5,262 nucleotides of DNA from the NCBI GenBank assembly GCA_017444325.1, contig JAFSWV010000217.1:1-5262 (forward strand). The letters are read 5' to 3'. The notes beneath the pieces were generated by a model that ran no database searches, was not told the DNA's origin, and worked only from the letters and a program-made list of their open reading frames with translations. Positions within the stretch are counted from its first letter, which is position 1, and the number at the start of each line of letters is the position of its first letter. Shown one piece after another: positions 1 through 5,262 of the stretch. This stretch comes from a bacterium (GTDB lineage Bacteria > Auribacterota > UBA3054). A program made the translations under genes and the position numbers.

Positions 1-1
1 A

Positions 2-745
2 GTCTCCGTCACCGCCAAGAACATCAACGCCATCAAGACCACCACCTGCGATTTGAAGATCTTCTCCGAAGGCACAAAGATCGGGACCGTCAAAGCCGAT
101 CCCGGAATTTCCGAAGCGAATGCCCCGGACGCCAAAGTCAGCTTCATACAGGTGACGCAGTACATAGGCGACCTTGACCAGGCTGACACTTCCTTTGAAG
201 AACCGGTGCCGGAAAGCTGTGTCGTTTTCCGCTCAATAGACAAAATCAAAACACTTAAACTAAACCAGTACAAACAGCATTGGGTCAGCCAGATCAAAGC
301 CGAGAACATTGGCACGATACGCGCTTCCTCCATTTCGCACCTCTATGTCGATCAGAGCATCCGCGCCATGAGGACCTACAACCTGACCGGACACATCAGA
401 GTCGGCTGCCGCGAGGATGATCCCTCTACCGGCACAAGCGCCACCAATGTTTACTTCAAGGGCAAGATCAACAAGATCTTCTGCGCCAATATGTACGACT
501 GCCAGATCAGAGCCGGCGTCCCCGACCTGCACGGCAGCGAAGATCCTTATGAAAACTACGGCGTCATAAAGGCCAAGGGCATCATCAAGAAATTCCGCGT
601 GGCCGCCATGGTCAATTCCATCGTGGTCTCCGGCAAGAAAATGAAGATCCCCGGCAAGCGCCACCGCCCCTACTACGGCAACAACTGCGAGATCTGGGAA
701 AACTGCAAGCAGCGCAAACTGACTTTGAAGCAGGGCGGCAATTGA
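2..745 (+). CDS. C-terminal part of a repetitive, probably beta-solenoid surface or secreted protein (5'-truncated by the window edge)
   Basis: The frame is open from base 2, so the N-terminus lies outside the window and 247 residues are visible. A TTG at 53 is in frame but need not be a start, because coding continues upstream of it (VSVTAKNINAIKTTTCD). No catalytic motif is visible. The chain is a succession of short beta-strand-like units with alternating small, polar and hydrophobic residues, such as NINAIKTTTCDLKIF, IGTVKA, IGTIRASSISHLYVD, INKIFCANMYDCQIRAG, GVIKAKGIIKKFRVAAMV and NSIVVSGKKMKI. This pattern resembles the irregular parallel beta-helix proteins found in secreted repeat proteins of PVC-group bacteria. 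The tail is basic and rich in Tyr, Asn and Cys. The stop TGA overlaps the ATG of the next gene by one base, which suggests co-transcription and coupling. The fold is inferred from the pattern alone and the function is unknown. Confidence 0.75.
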   Translation, partial: VSVTAKNINAIKTTTCDLKIFSEGTKIGTVKADPGISEANAPDAKVSFIQVTQYIGDLDQADTSFEEPVPESCVVFRSIDKIKTLKLNQYKQHWVSQIKAENIGTIRASSISHLYVDQSIRAMRTYNLTGHIRVGCREDDPSTGTSATNVYFKGKINKIFCANMYDCQIRAGVPDLHGSEDPYENYGVIKAKGIIKKFRVAAMVNSIVVSGKKMKIPGKRHRPYYGNNCEIWENCKQRKLTLKQGGN

Positions 746-1311
746 TGAACACTAAATTTGCTTTTTTAATTTCGGCTTCCCTTCTGGGAGCCTCCTGCCT
801 TCTTGGCGCCGAAATAGCGGAGCCGACCAACGCGCCTCCCGCCAAAACGGAAAAGACCGTGGAAGCGCCGAACAAGGAAGAGAACCCCGTCCAGAAAGAA
901 CTGGACGCCAGGGATGACAGGAGAGCCGACCGCGAAATAAAGAAATCCGACCGCGAAACGAAAGGCATCGAGACTTACACCGACACAGTCGGCTGGGAGA
1001 CCGCCAATGGTTTCGCCGTTATGGAAGACTACGTCGCGAGATTGAAAAAAGTTTTCGAGACCAGACTCCCCGGCCTCATCGACAAAGTGGCCGGCGGCAA
1101 AAAAGGCATCCTTCTGGTCGTGACCGACAAAGCCAAGCGCAACTTCTTTCTCGCCCAGGAAAACGCCTCTCAGCTTCTGAAAGCTATCGTTGACGACCTC
1201 GACACTATGCCGGAGCCCGTTCTGTTGCAATGCACCGTCAACTACCGCAACGTGCCTATAATCGCGTGCTACCGGGAAAACGGCGAGAACAAAGTGGAGT
1301 ATCTGAAGTGA
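745..1311 (+). CDS. small exported protein of unknown function with a charged linker
   Basis: This 188-residue protein is not one I recognise. The ATG at 745 is preferred over a TTG at 742. It overlaps the upstream TGA by one base and gives a typical signal peptide: a short n-region MNTK, a hydrophobic stretch FAFLISASLLGASCLL (5-20), and a probable signal peptidase I site after Gly-Ala at 21-22. Cys18 is not in a canonical lipobox (GAS precedes it, with no Leu at -3), so lipoprotein status is unlikely but not excluded. Residues 23-75 are Pro/Glu/Lys-rich and then densely charged (DARDDRRADREIKKSDRE), probably a disordered or helical linker. Residues 76-188 look like a small alpha/beta domain, with a strand GILLVVTD, helices around it, and a last strand VPIIACYRE. 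It probably works in the periplasm or outside the cell. Its close coupling to the solenoid protein suggests, but does not prove, a shared role. Its stop overlaps the GTG of the methyltransferase gene. Confidence 0.8.
   Translation: MNTKFAFLISASLLGASCLLGAEIAEPTNAPPAKTEKTVEAPNKEENPVQKELDARDDRRADREIKKSDRETKGIETYTDTVGWETANGFAVMEDYVARLKKVFETRLPGLIDKVAGGKKGILLVVTDKAKRNFFLAQENASQLLKAIVDDLDTMPEPVLLQCTVNYRNVPIIACYRENGENKVEYLK
1296..1299 (+). promoter_or_regulatory. ribosome binding site that decides the GTG start at 1308
   Basis: GGAG lies 8 bases before the GTG at 1308. It supports that GTG over the upstream in-frame ATG at 1230, which would add 26 residues (MHRQLPQRAYNRV...) lying wholly within the preceding gene and matching no known part of the methyltransferase family. 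Confidence 0.65.
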
Positions 1312-2030
1312 GCGACGCCGAATTCGTTTACGGCATCAATCCCGCCTTCGAACTAATGAAGGCCAAAAGGCGCCAGATCTTAAGGATCTTCCTCTCCGAA
1401 AGCGCCAAGAGCAACCCGAGGATCGTAAAGATCGCGGAACTTTGCAATAAGCGCCAGATCCCTATGGAGTGGCAGGAAAAAGGGCGCCTCATAAGCATGT
1501 GCGAAAGCCGCGACAACCAGGGCGTCGTTGTTTACGCTTCCCCTTACCCTTACGTCGATTCCCGGGAAATGGGCCAGAGCGAGAGAATACTTCTTCTGGA
1601 CAATCTTGAAGATCCTCAAAACGTGGGCGCCATCTTGAGGAGTGCCGAGATCTTCGGCTTCTCGGAAGTTTTCCTGCCTTTGAAAGGCTCGCCCGGCATC
1701 TACCCGTCAGTCGTCAAAGCTTCCGCCGGCGCTTCCGAGCATTTGAGGATCGCCCGCGACCGCAACGCCAACCAGTATCTGAAGCTCGCCAAGCAATTGG
1801 GCTACAGAATTGCCGCGCTTGACGGCGCCGGCAAAGTCGAGCTCGACACCCTCAGCGCCGACGCTCCGGAAAAACTCATGCTTGTCATCGGCGGCGAAGA
1901 CAAGGGCGTCGGACAATTTATCCTTAACGAAGCGGACTACGTCGTTAAGCTTCCCCAGATAGGCCGCGTTAATTCCCTGAACGCTTCCGTGGCGGCGGGC
2001 GTCGCCATGTATGCCTTGCGCCATGCTTGA
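1308..2030 (+). CDS. rlmB: TrmH/SpoU-family RNA 2'-O-ribose methyltransferase, probably RlmB (23S rRNA Gm2251 type)
   Basis: The product is 240 residues, close to the roughly 243 of E. coli RlmB. Residues 4-78 match the small SpoU substrate-binding domain (VYGINPAFELM at the start, NQGVVVYASPY at the end). Residues about 93-237 form the SPOUT methyltransferase domain with all three family motifs. Motif 1 is LDNLEDPQNVGAILRSAEI (97-115, with N105 and R111). Motif 2 is LVIGGEDKGV (192-201, with E197). Motif 3 is LPQIGRVNSLNASVAAG (215-231, with S223 and N225). These are the AdoMet-binding trefoil knot and catalytic positions of the family, so the enzyme should be active and transfer a methyl group from S-adenosylmethionine to a ribose 2'-OH in the cytosol. 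The exact RNA target is inferred from length and the N-terminal domain; TrmH-like tRNA or other rRNA targets remain possible. The GTG start overlaps the previous stop (GTGA), and the gene's 3' end overlaps the next gene by 8 bp. Confidence 0.88.
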   Translation: MSDAEFVYGINPAFELMKAKRRQILRIFLSESAKSNPRIVKIAELCNKRQIPMEWQEKGRLISMCESRDNQGVVVYASPYPYVDSREMGQSERILLLDNLEDPQNVGAILRSAEIFGFSEVFLPLKGSPGIYPSVVKASAGASEHLRIARDRNANQYLKLAKQLGYRIAALDGAGKVELDTLSADAPEKLMLVIGGEDKGVGQFILNEADYVVKLPQIGRVNSLNASVAAGVAMYALRHA

Positions 2031-3258
2031 TCTCATCGTTGTAGGCGGCGGCGCCTCCGGGCTTATGGCGGCCATCGCGGCAGCCAAAGCCGGCAAATCC
2101 GTTCTGGTCCTGGAAAAAACGGACCGCTGCGGTAAAAAACTCGCCATCACCGGCAAGGGCCGCTGCAACATTACCAACGCCGAGCCTATAGACGATTTTT
2201 ACGGCCATTTCGGTAAGAACGGCCTCTTCCTCAAGGACGCCTTCAAAACGCTCGATAATAAAGCGCTGGAGGCCTTCTTCCACCATCTGGGGCTCATGAC
2301 CGTGACGGAGCGCGGCGGCCGCGTCTTCCCGGAAAGCCAGAAAGCCGGCGATGTCCTTCAAGCGCTTCTCGACTACGCCTGGGACCTGGGCGTCACGATC
2401 AAGAAAAACTCCCGCTGCTCGACTTTCGTCCAGGACGAAGAGACCAAAGAGATAAAAGCCGTCCTCCTGGAGGACGGCACGAAATACTGCGCCAAAATTT
2501 ATCTGCTGGCCTGCGGCGGCGCCTCGTACCCACTGACCGGCTCCGACGGCGACGGCGCCAAATTAGCCCAGAAGCTCGGACACACGATCGTGCCTTTGCG
2601 CCCGGCGCTCGTTCCGCTCGTCGTAGGAGGAGACTCGGCTTCCCGCTTCCAGGGCGTCAGCCTGAAAAACGTACGCGCCTCCCTTCTTGTGAACGGCAAA
2701 AATAAAAAGAGCTTTTTCGGGGAAATGCTCTTCACGCATTTCGGCCTTTCCGGACCCATCATTCTTTCGCTTTCCGAAGAAGCCGGACTCTATTTGGAGA
2801 AGGGCGCGAAAGTCGCTGTCTCGGTCGATCTCAAGCCCGCGCTGACAATGGAGCAGCTGGAGCTGCGCCTTCTCAGAGAGATCTCCTCCCTCGGCGCCAA
2901 GCACGCCAAGGCGCTCTTGAAGGAACTCCTGCCTGCCAAAATGATCGAGCCCTGTCTAGCCGACCTGAATCTCTCGGACAAAAAGACCGTCTCCCAGATC
3001 GACCAGAAGACCAGGAAGGCTCTGCGCCTCTGGCTCAAGGAACTAATTTTCCCCATTTCCGCCACCAGGCCCCTTAAGGAAGCGATCGTCACCGCCGGCG
3101 GCGTGAAACTGAAAGAAATTGACCCAACCACCATGCGCTCCAAGATCGTTCCCAATCTTCTCGTGACAGGCGAACTCTTGGACCTCGCCGCCGACACCGG
3201 CGGCTACAATCTGCAGGCCGCTTTTTCTACCGGCTACTTAGCCGGAAGCAAACTCTAA
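2023..3258 (+). CDS. HI0933/YhiN-family FAD-dependent oxidoreductase (BaiN-like flavoprotein)
   Basis: The product is 411 residues, normal for this family. It opens with a Rossmann FAD-binding motif, LIVVGGGASGLMAA (4-17), followed by the ribose-binding acidic residue E31. The family signature GKKLAITGKGRCNITN spans 37-52. Further conserved blocks are CGGASYPLTGSDGDGAKLA (164-182), GEMLFTHFGLSGPIIL (233-248), AIVTAGGV (354-361) and the C-terminal FAD-closing GELLDLAADTGGYNLQAAF (383-401). It should bind FAD and probably NAD(P)H as a cytosolic enzyme. Members have been named aminoacetone oxidase-like or BaiN bile-acid reductases, but most are uncharacterised and nothing here identifies the substrate. 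The start at 2023 gives the family's usual short N-terminus before the FAD motif. An in-frame ATG at 2011 would add four residues (MPCA). Neither has a clear Shine-Dalgarno, consistent with translational coupling to the overlapping methyltransferase gene. Confidence 0.9.
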   Translation: MLDLIVVGGGASGLMAAIAAAKAGKSVLVLEKTDRCGKKLAITGKGRCNITNAEPIDDFYGHFGKNGLFLKDAFKTLDNKALEAFFHHLGLMTVTERGGRVFPESQKAGDVLQALLDYAWDLGVTIKKNSRCSTFVQDEETKEIKAVLLEDGTKYCAKIYLLACGGASYPLTGSDGDGAKLAQKLGHTIVPLRPALVPLVVGGDSASRFQGVSLKNVRASLLVNGKNKKSFFGEMLFTHFGLSGPIILSLSEEAGLYLEKGAKVAVSVDLKPALTMEQLELRLLREISSLGAKHAKALLKELLPAKMIEPCLADLNLSDKKTVSQIDQKTRKALRLWLKELIFPISATRPLKEAIVTAGGVKLKEIDPTTMRSKIVPNLLVTGELLDLAADTGGYNLQAAFSTGYLAGSKL

Positions 3259-3271
3259 CAAAAACAAAATT

Positions 3272-4009
3272 ATGAACACCCACATTCTCCCTGTCGTCCC
3301 CCGTCATTCCGAAGTCGATATCAACGGCAAAGTGAAACTGCGCGCCGTTTTCGATTACATTCAGGAAGCCGCCGCCCAGCACGCGGAACTCTTAGGCTGC
3401 GGCATGCGCTTTCTGGCCAGGGAAAAGAAGATCTGGGTGCTTTCCAGAATGAGATTGCATTTCAATCGTCCGCTGCTCTTAGGTGAAAAGCTCACGGTTT
3501 TCACTTATCCCAGAGGCTTTGACAAGCTTTTCGCCCTGCGTCCCCTCGTCATAAAAGACGAGAGCGGAGCGGAAGTCATGCAGGCTCTGAGCCTCTGGCT
3601 GCTTCTGGATATGGAACGCGGAAGAATTCTCCGCCCCGCGGAAAACCTGAGCTGCCCGCTTCCCGACAACAGCGAGCTGCCCGGCTACTTCGACACGCCG
3701 GACAAACCCGCCGTTCCCGCTGAAGAAATGCCCGTCATCTTCACTTCCACCACCCGCGACGCGCAGATAGATCTGAACCGCCACATGAACAACGCGGAAT
3801 ACGCGCTCTACACTCACAGCGCCATCGCGGAATTAACGAAGACCGCGCCCTATTTCGAGGACCTAACGGTGAATTTCTCCAAGGCCACCAAAAGCGGCGA
3901 AAAACTTTTCTGGCGCGCGAAGGTAAACGACGACCGCTCGTTCGTCGTCATCGCCTCCGACGAAAGCGGCGCCGAGCGCTTTCAAGCTTCAGGTACGCTC
4001 GCTCTATAA
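3272..4009 (+). CDS. acyl-ACP thioesterase (double hotdog)
   Basis: The product is 245 residues and matches the bacterial acyl-ACP thioesterase family (the FatA/FatB-related double hotdog). Hotdog 1 (about 1-125) shows EVDINGKVKLRAVFDYIQE (14-32), the AAAQHAELLG helix (33-42) and WVLSRMRLHFNRPLLLGE (55-72). Hotdog 2 (about 150-245) carries the active-site motif DLNRHMNNAEY (167-177), with D167, N169 and H171 in the D-x-N-x-H arrangement known from plant FatB. The enzyme should hydrolyse acyl-ACP to free fatty acid in the cytosol. Oddly, the segment aligned by eye with the family's Glu-Cys or Glu-containing position reads NFSKATKSGE (201-210), with Ala-Thr where Glu is expected. The gene begins 13 bp after the flavoprotein gene behind an A-rich leader with no clear Shine-Dalgarno, and ends just before a strong terminator. 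Chain-length preference cannot be read from the sequence. Confidence 0.88.
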   Translation: MNTHILPVVPRHSEVDINGKVKLRAVFDYIQEAAAQHAELLGCGMRFLAREKKIWVLSRMRLHFNRPLLLGEKLTVFTYPRGFDKLFALRPLVIKDESGAEVMQALSLWLLLDMERGRILRPAENLSCPLPDNSELPGYFDTPDKPAVPAEEMPVIFTSTTRDAQIDLNRHMNNAEYALYTHSAIAELTKTAPYFEDLTVNFSKATKSGEKLFWRAKVNDDRSFVVIASDESGAERFQASGTLAL

Positions 4010-4010
4010 C

Positions 4011-4112
4011 GCGAAAAAAGCAGCATATATCCCTCGCTCACGGACTACGCGTGCATGGCCTTGATTAGCGTCCTCCGTGAGTTCGCTCTGGGATATATGC
4101 TGCTTTTTTCGC
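4011..4112 (+). terminator. long bidirectional-type intrinsic terminator hairpin A, downstream of the thioesterase gene
   Basis: Bases 4011-4033 pair perfectly with 4090-4112, a 23-bp stem. Its 5' arm begins GCGAAAAAAGCAGC and its 3' arm ends GCTGCTTTTTTCGC, so a T6 run follows the stem on the plus strand and the A6 run gives the same on the minus strand. Inside are an asymmetric internal loop (4034-4036 opposite 4082-4089), an 8-bp stem CTCACGGA/TCCGTGAG (4037-4044 with 4074-4081), a possible 4-bp stem ACGC/GCGT (4047-4050 with 4068-4071) and a 17-nt apical loop. The hairpin starts one base after the thioesterase stop codon, so it is the natural 3' end of the plus-strand operon. Its roughly 100-nt size is far beyond a plain terminator. 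Confidence 0.85.
4033..4087 (+). repeat. conserved hairpin core, copy A (plus orientation)
   Basis: This 55-nt unit begins CTCGCTCACGGACTACGCG and ends CTCCGTGAGTTCGCT, and fills the inside of terminator hairpin A. A second copy of identical length occurs inverted at 4174-4228. Between the copies the first 24 positions differ at one base (T against C), the last 15 are identical, and the 16 nt between them (4057-4072) are unrelated. The unit carries its own inverted repeat CTCACGGA/TCCGTGAG. No member of a named repeat family was recognised. Confidence 0.85.
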
Positions 4113-4150
4113 TTACAAGAGCGCTTCGCGTGACCTGCAAAAAATAAGGA

Positions 4151-4248
4151 CCCCAAAAAAGTATTCGCCTCCAAGCGAACTCACGGAGAATGCTCACGCT
4201 CTCAATGCGCGCGTAGTCCGTGAGCGAGAGGCCAATACTTTTTTGGGG
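4151..4248 (-). terminator. long bidirectional-type intrinsic terminator hairpin B, downstream of the metallophosphoesterase gene
   Basis: Bases 4151-4165 (CCCCAAAAAAGTATT) pair perfectly with 4234-4248. After one C/C mismatch (4166 and 4233), GCCTC (4167-4171) pairs with GAGGC (4228-4232). As in hairpin A there is then an asymmetric internal loop (4225-4227 opposite 4172-4179) and an 8-bp inner stem (4180-4187 with 4217-4224). Read on the minus strand, the hairpin begins 27 bases after the metallophosphoesterase stop, and its 3' arm carries the T6 run. A further 8-bp pair, TGCAAAAA (4136-4143) with TTTTTGCA (4257-4264), brackets it. It probably terminates the minus-strand gene and, because of its symmetry, may also stop read-through from the left. 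Confidence 0.82.
4174..4228 (-). repeat. conserved hairpin core, copy B (minus orientation)
   Basis: This is the inverted copy of the core at 4033-4087. Read on the minus strand it starts CTCGCTCACGGACTACGCG and ends CTCCGTGAGTTCGCT, again 55 nt. Its central 16 nt (TGAGAGCGTGAGCATT on the minus strand) differ wholly from copy A. Because the metallophosphoesterase gene is on the minus strand, the core has the same sense orientation relative to its upstream gene as copy A has to the thioesterase gene. Confidence 0.85.
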
Positions 4249-4275
4249 CCCGGTTGTTTTTGCAAAAGAAGCGCG

Positions 4276-5262
4276 CTATTTATGCCAGACTTCGTTCGTC
4301 AGCGTCACGCCATCCCCGCGGAAGACTTTCACGCCAAGTTCTCCTTCTTTGACGTCCAATCTCGTCACCGTCGCCCTGTTCAGCGGCTTGCTGTCGCCGA
4401 TGACGAAGGGGAATGAGAAGCCCATTTTTTTTGCGTCTTCCTTGTTGTAGTACTGATAGCGGTGGTCATGGCCGCAGAGGACAATGTCCGGCTCAGCCTT
4501 GACGAGCGTCGGCACCTGATCCTCGAAGTGCGGTTCGGCTCTGTCTTCATCGGCATCGTCCGGTTTGGGCGGGATGTGCATGATGACGACTTTCCACTTG
4601 GCATTCTTGTAATCATCGGATGCGACTTCCTTTCTCAGCCATTCGCCCTGCTCGAGCATATAAGGCTTGAAGGCGATGGAGCCGTCGTACATCCAGCCCC
4701 AGTCGGCCCTGTCGTCGCCGGAATCGAGGAAAAGAACGCGGGCGAAGCCAAGGTCGGCCGTGCCGTAATACTGGTCGTTGCGGAGCGTCATGTAAGCGGG
4801 AACGTACCTGGCGTGGGAACCGCGCGTTTCGTGATTGCCGCGCACAAAGGTCGTCATAATGCCTTTCTTGGCGAAGAAGCCCAGCGGCCTGCCCAAGTTC
4901 TTGGGTACGTCTTCTTCACTGTTGAAATAATGGCAGGGGTCGCCGTTGGAAACAGCCAGAGTAACGTCGTCGCCCGCCAGCTTGAGCAGCGGTTCGTACA
5001 TGTCGTTCTGGCTGTGGACATCCTGGAAAACAGCGGCGGTCCAGCTTCCGTCTTCCCTAACGACCGGTTTCAGCATGCCTTCTTCGGACCTTACTTCCGG
5101 ATGGAATTTCGCGGTGAAGGATTGGAACTTTATGACTTCCCTGCCCACGAAGCGGTACCATAAAGGTTTCTTGGGATCATAATCTTTGACGTACGCTCTG
5201 TGATAGAGAGTATTGGCGTCCTTTAAGCCGTATTTGGCGTAGTAGGACACCTTCCATTCCGA
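4276..5262 (-). CDS. calcineurin-like metallophosphoesterase, purple-acid-phosphatase-like (N-terminus beyond the window)
   Basis: The frame is open to the right edge (SEWK precedes the GTG at 5250), so the true start is not visible; numbering here is from that GTG. Residues 1-50 (YYAKYGLKD... LWYRFVGREVIKFQSFTAKF) resemble the end of the beta-sandwich that precedes the catalytic domain in purple-acid-phosphatase-like enzymes. The catalytic domain carries the full metallophosphoesterase set: D77 and H79 in DVHSQND, D104 in NGDPCHY, N139 and H140 in RGNHETRGSHAR, H225 in VVIMHIPPKP, and H261 and H263 in CGHDHRYQY. These bind the two metal ions and catalyse phosphate-ester hydrolysis. Tyr- and Trp-rich loops and the beta domain suggest an exported enzyme, but no signal peptide can be seen in this window. 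The gene ends in TAG and converges on the thioesterase gene. Substrate is unknown; a phosphomonoester or phosphodiester is plausible. Confidence 0.88.
   Translation of the reverse strand, partial: SEWKVSYYAKYGLKDANTLYHRAYVKDYDPKKPLWYRFVGREVIKFQSFTAKFHPEVRSEEGMLKPVVREDGSWTAAVFQDVHSQNDMYEPLLKLAGDDVTLAVSNGDPCHYFNSEEDVPKNLGRPLGFFAKKGIMTTFVRGNHETRGSHARYVPAYMTLRNDQYYGTADLGFARVLFLDSGDDRADWGWMYDGSIAFKPYMLEQGEWLRKEVASDDYKNAKWKVVIMHIPPKPDDADEDRAEPHFEDQVPTLVKAEPDIVLCGHDHRYQYYNKEDAKKMGFSFPFVIGDSKPLNRATVTRLDVKEGELGVKVFRGDGVTLTNEVWHK

Noticed and set aside
260..664. Minus-strand open frame (134 codons) opposite the solenoid-like gene
   Set aside because: It is a shadow frame rich in Asp, Gly, Ala and His with no domain or ribosome site. 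The plus-strand frame is open across the window edge and coupled to the next gene.
1230..1307. N-terminal extension of the methyltransferase from an ATG at 1230
   Set aside because: The extra 26 residues lie inside the preceding gene and do not resemble the family. A GTG at 1308 has a GGAG at good spacing and gives the expected length.
4033..4228. CRISPR array or MITE with terminal inverted repeats
   Set aside because: There are only two copies and they are inverted, not direct. The outermost arms differ between copies, so they are not shared terminal repeats, and no target-site duplication was found by eye.
4011..4248. Integron attC sites as an explanation for the two long imperfect palindromes
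   Set aside because: The expected GTTRRRY and RYYYAAC ends are not present. The arms carry A6/T6 runs typical of terminators, and no integrase or cassette layout is visible.
4220..4450. Small plus-strand open frame across hairpin B and the end of the metallophosphoesterase gene
   Set aside because: It begins inside the terminator stem-loop and runs antisense to coding sequence. No ribosome site or recognisable product was seen.
4462..5163. Long open frame on the plus strand (233 codons) opposite the metallophosphoesterase gene
   Set aside because: It is antisense to a gene with a complete set of metal-binding motifs. Its translation has no recognisable domain, and its length follows from codon bias in the real gene.

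Overview
The window is a compact bacterial chromosomal segment. It holds a run of five plus-strand genes that are co-directional and mostly overlapping (2-4009), a 266-bp convergent intergenic region (4010-4275), and one minus-strand gene that runs off the right edge. It is moderately GC-rich by eye. The standard code is used, with TGA, TAA and TAG all serving as stops. No rRNA, tRNA, transposase, phage or plasmid genes and no CRISPR array were seen. The taxon cannot be fixed from the sequence. A secreted solenoid-like protein with many short 'IGTIRA / INKIF / IKKFRV' strands would suit a Lentisphaerota, Kiritimatiellota or Planctomycetes-type (PVC group) organism, but this is a low-confidence inference.

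Left part (2-1311): the C-terminal end of a repetitive, probably beta-solenoid protein is followed, with a 1-bp overlap, by a small protein with a signal peptide, a highly charged segment and no family I recognise.

Middle (1308-4009): three recognisable enzymes follow. They are a TrmH/SpoU-type 2'-O-ribose RNA methyltransferase close to RlmB, an HI0933/YhiN-type flavoprotein, and a double-hotdog acyl-ACP thioesterase. Overlaps of 4 bp and 8 bp and a 13-bp gap suggest a single transcript with translational coupling. The enzymes do not form an obvious single pathway, so this looks like a housekeeping cluster rather than a dedicated system.

Convergent intergenic region (4010-4275): this is the most striking part. 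Each of the two converging transcripts ends in a long hairpin with an A-run on the 5' arm and a T-run on the 3' arm. The outer stems of the two hairpins differ in sequence, yet both enclose the same 55-nt core. Only a 16-nt central stretch and one base of the core differ. The two copies are inverted relative to each other in DNA, so each lies in the same sense relative to the gene it follows. The 3-nt/8-nt asymmetric internal loop and the 8-bp inner stem are preserved in both. This looks like a repeated, strand-oriented RNA (or DNA) element built into intrinsic terminators.

Right part (4276-5262, minus): a calcineurin-like metallophosphoesterase with a complete metal-binding motif set. It is preceded by what looks like the end of a purple-acid-phosphatase-like N-terminal beta domain, and its true N-terminus lies beyond the window.
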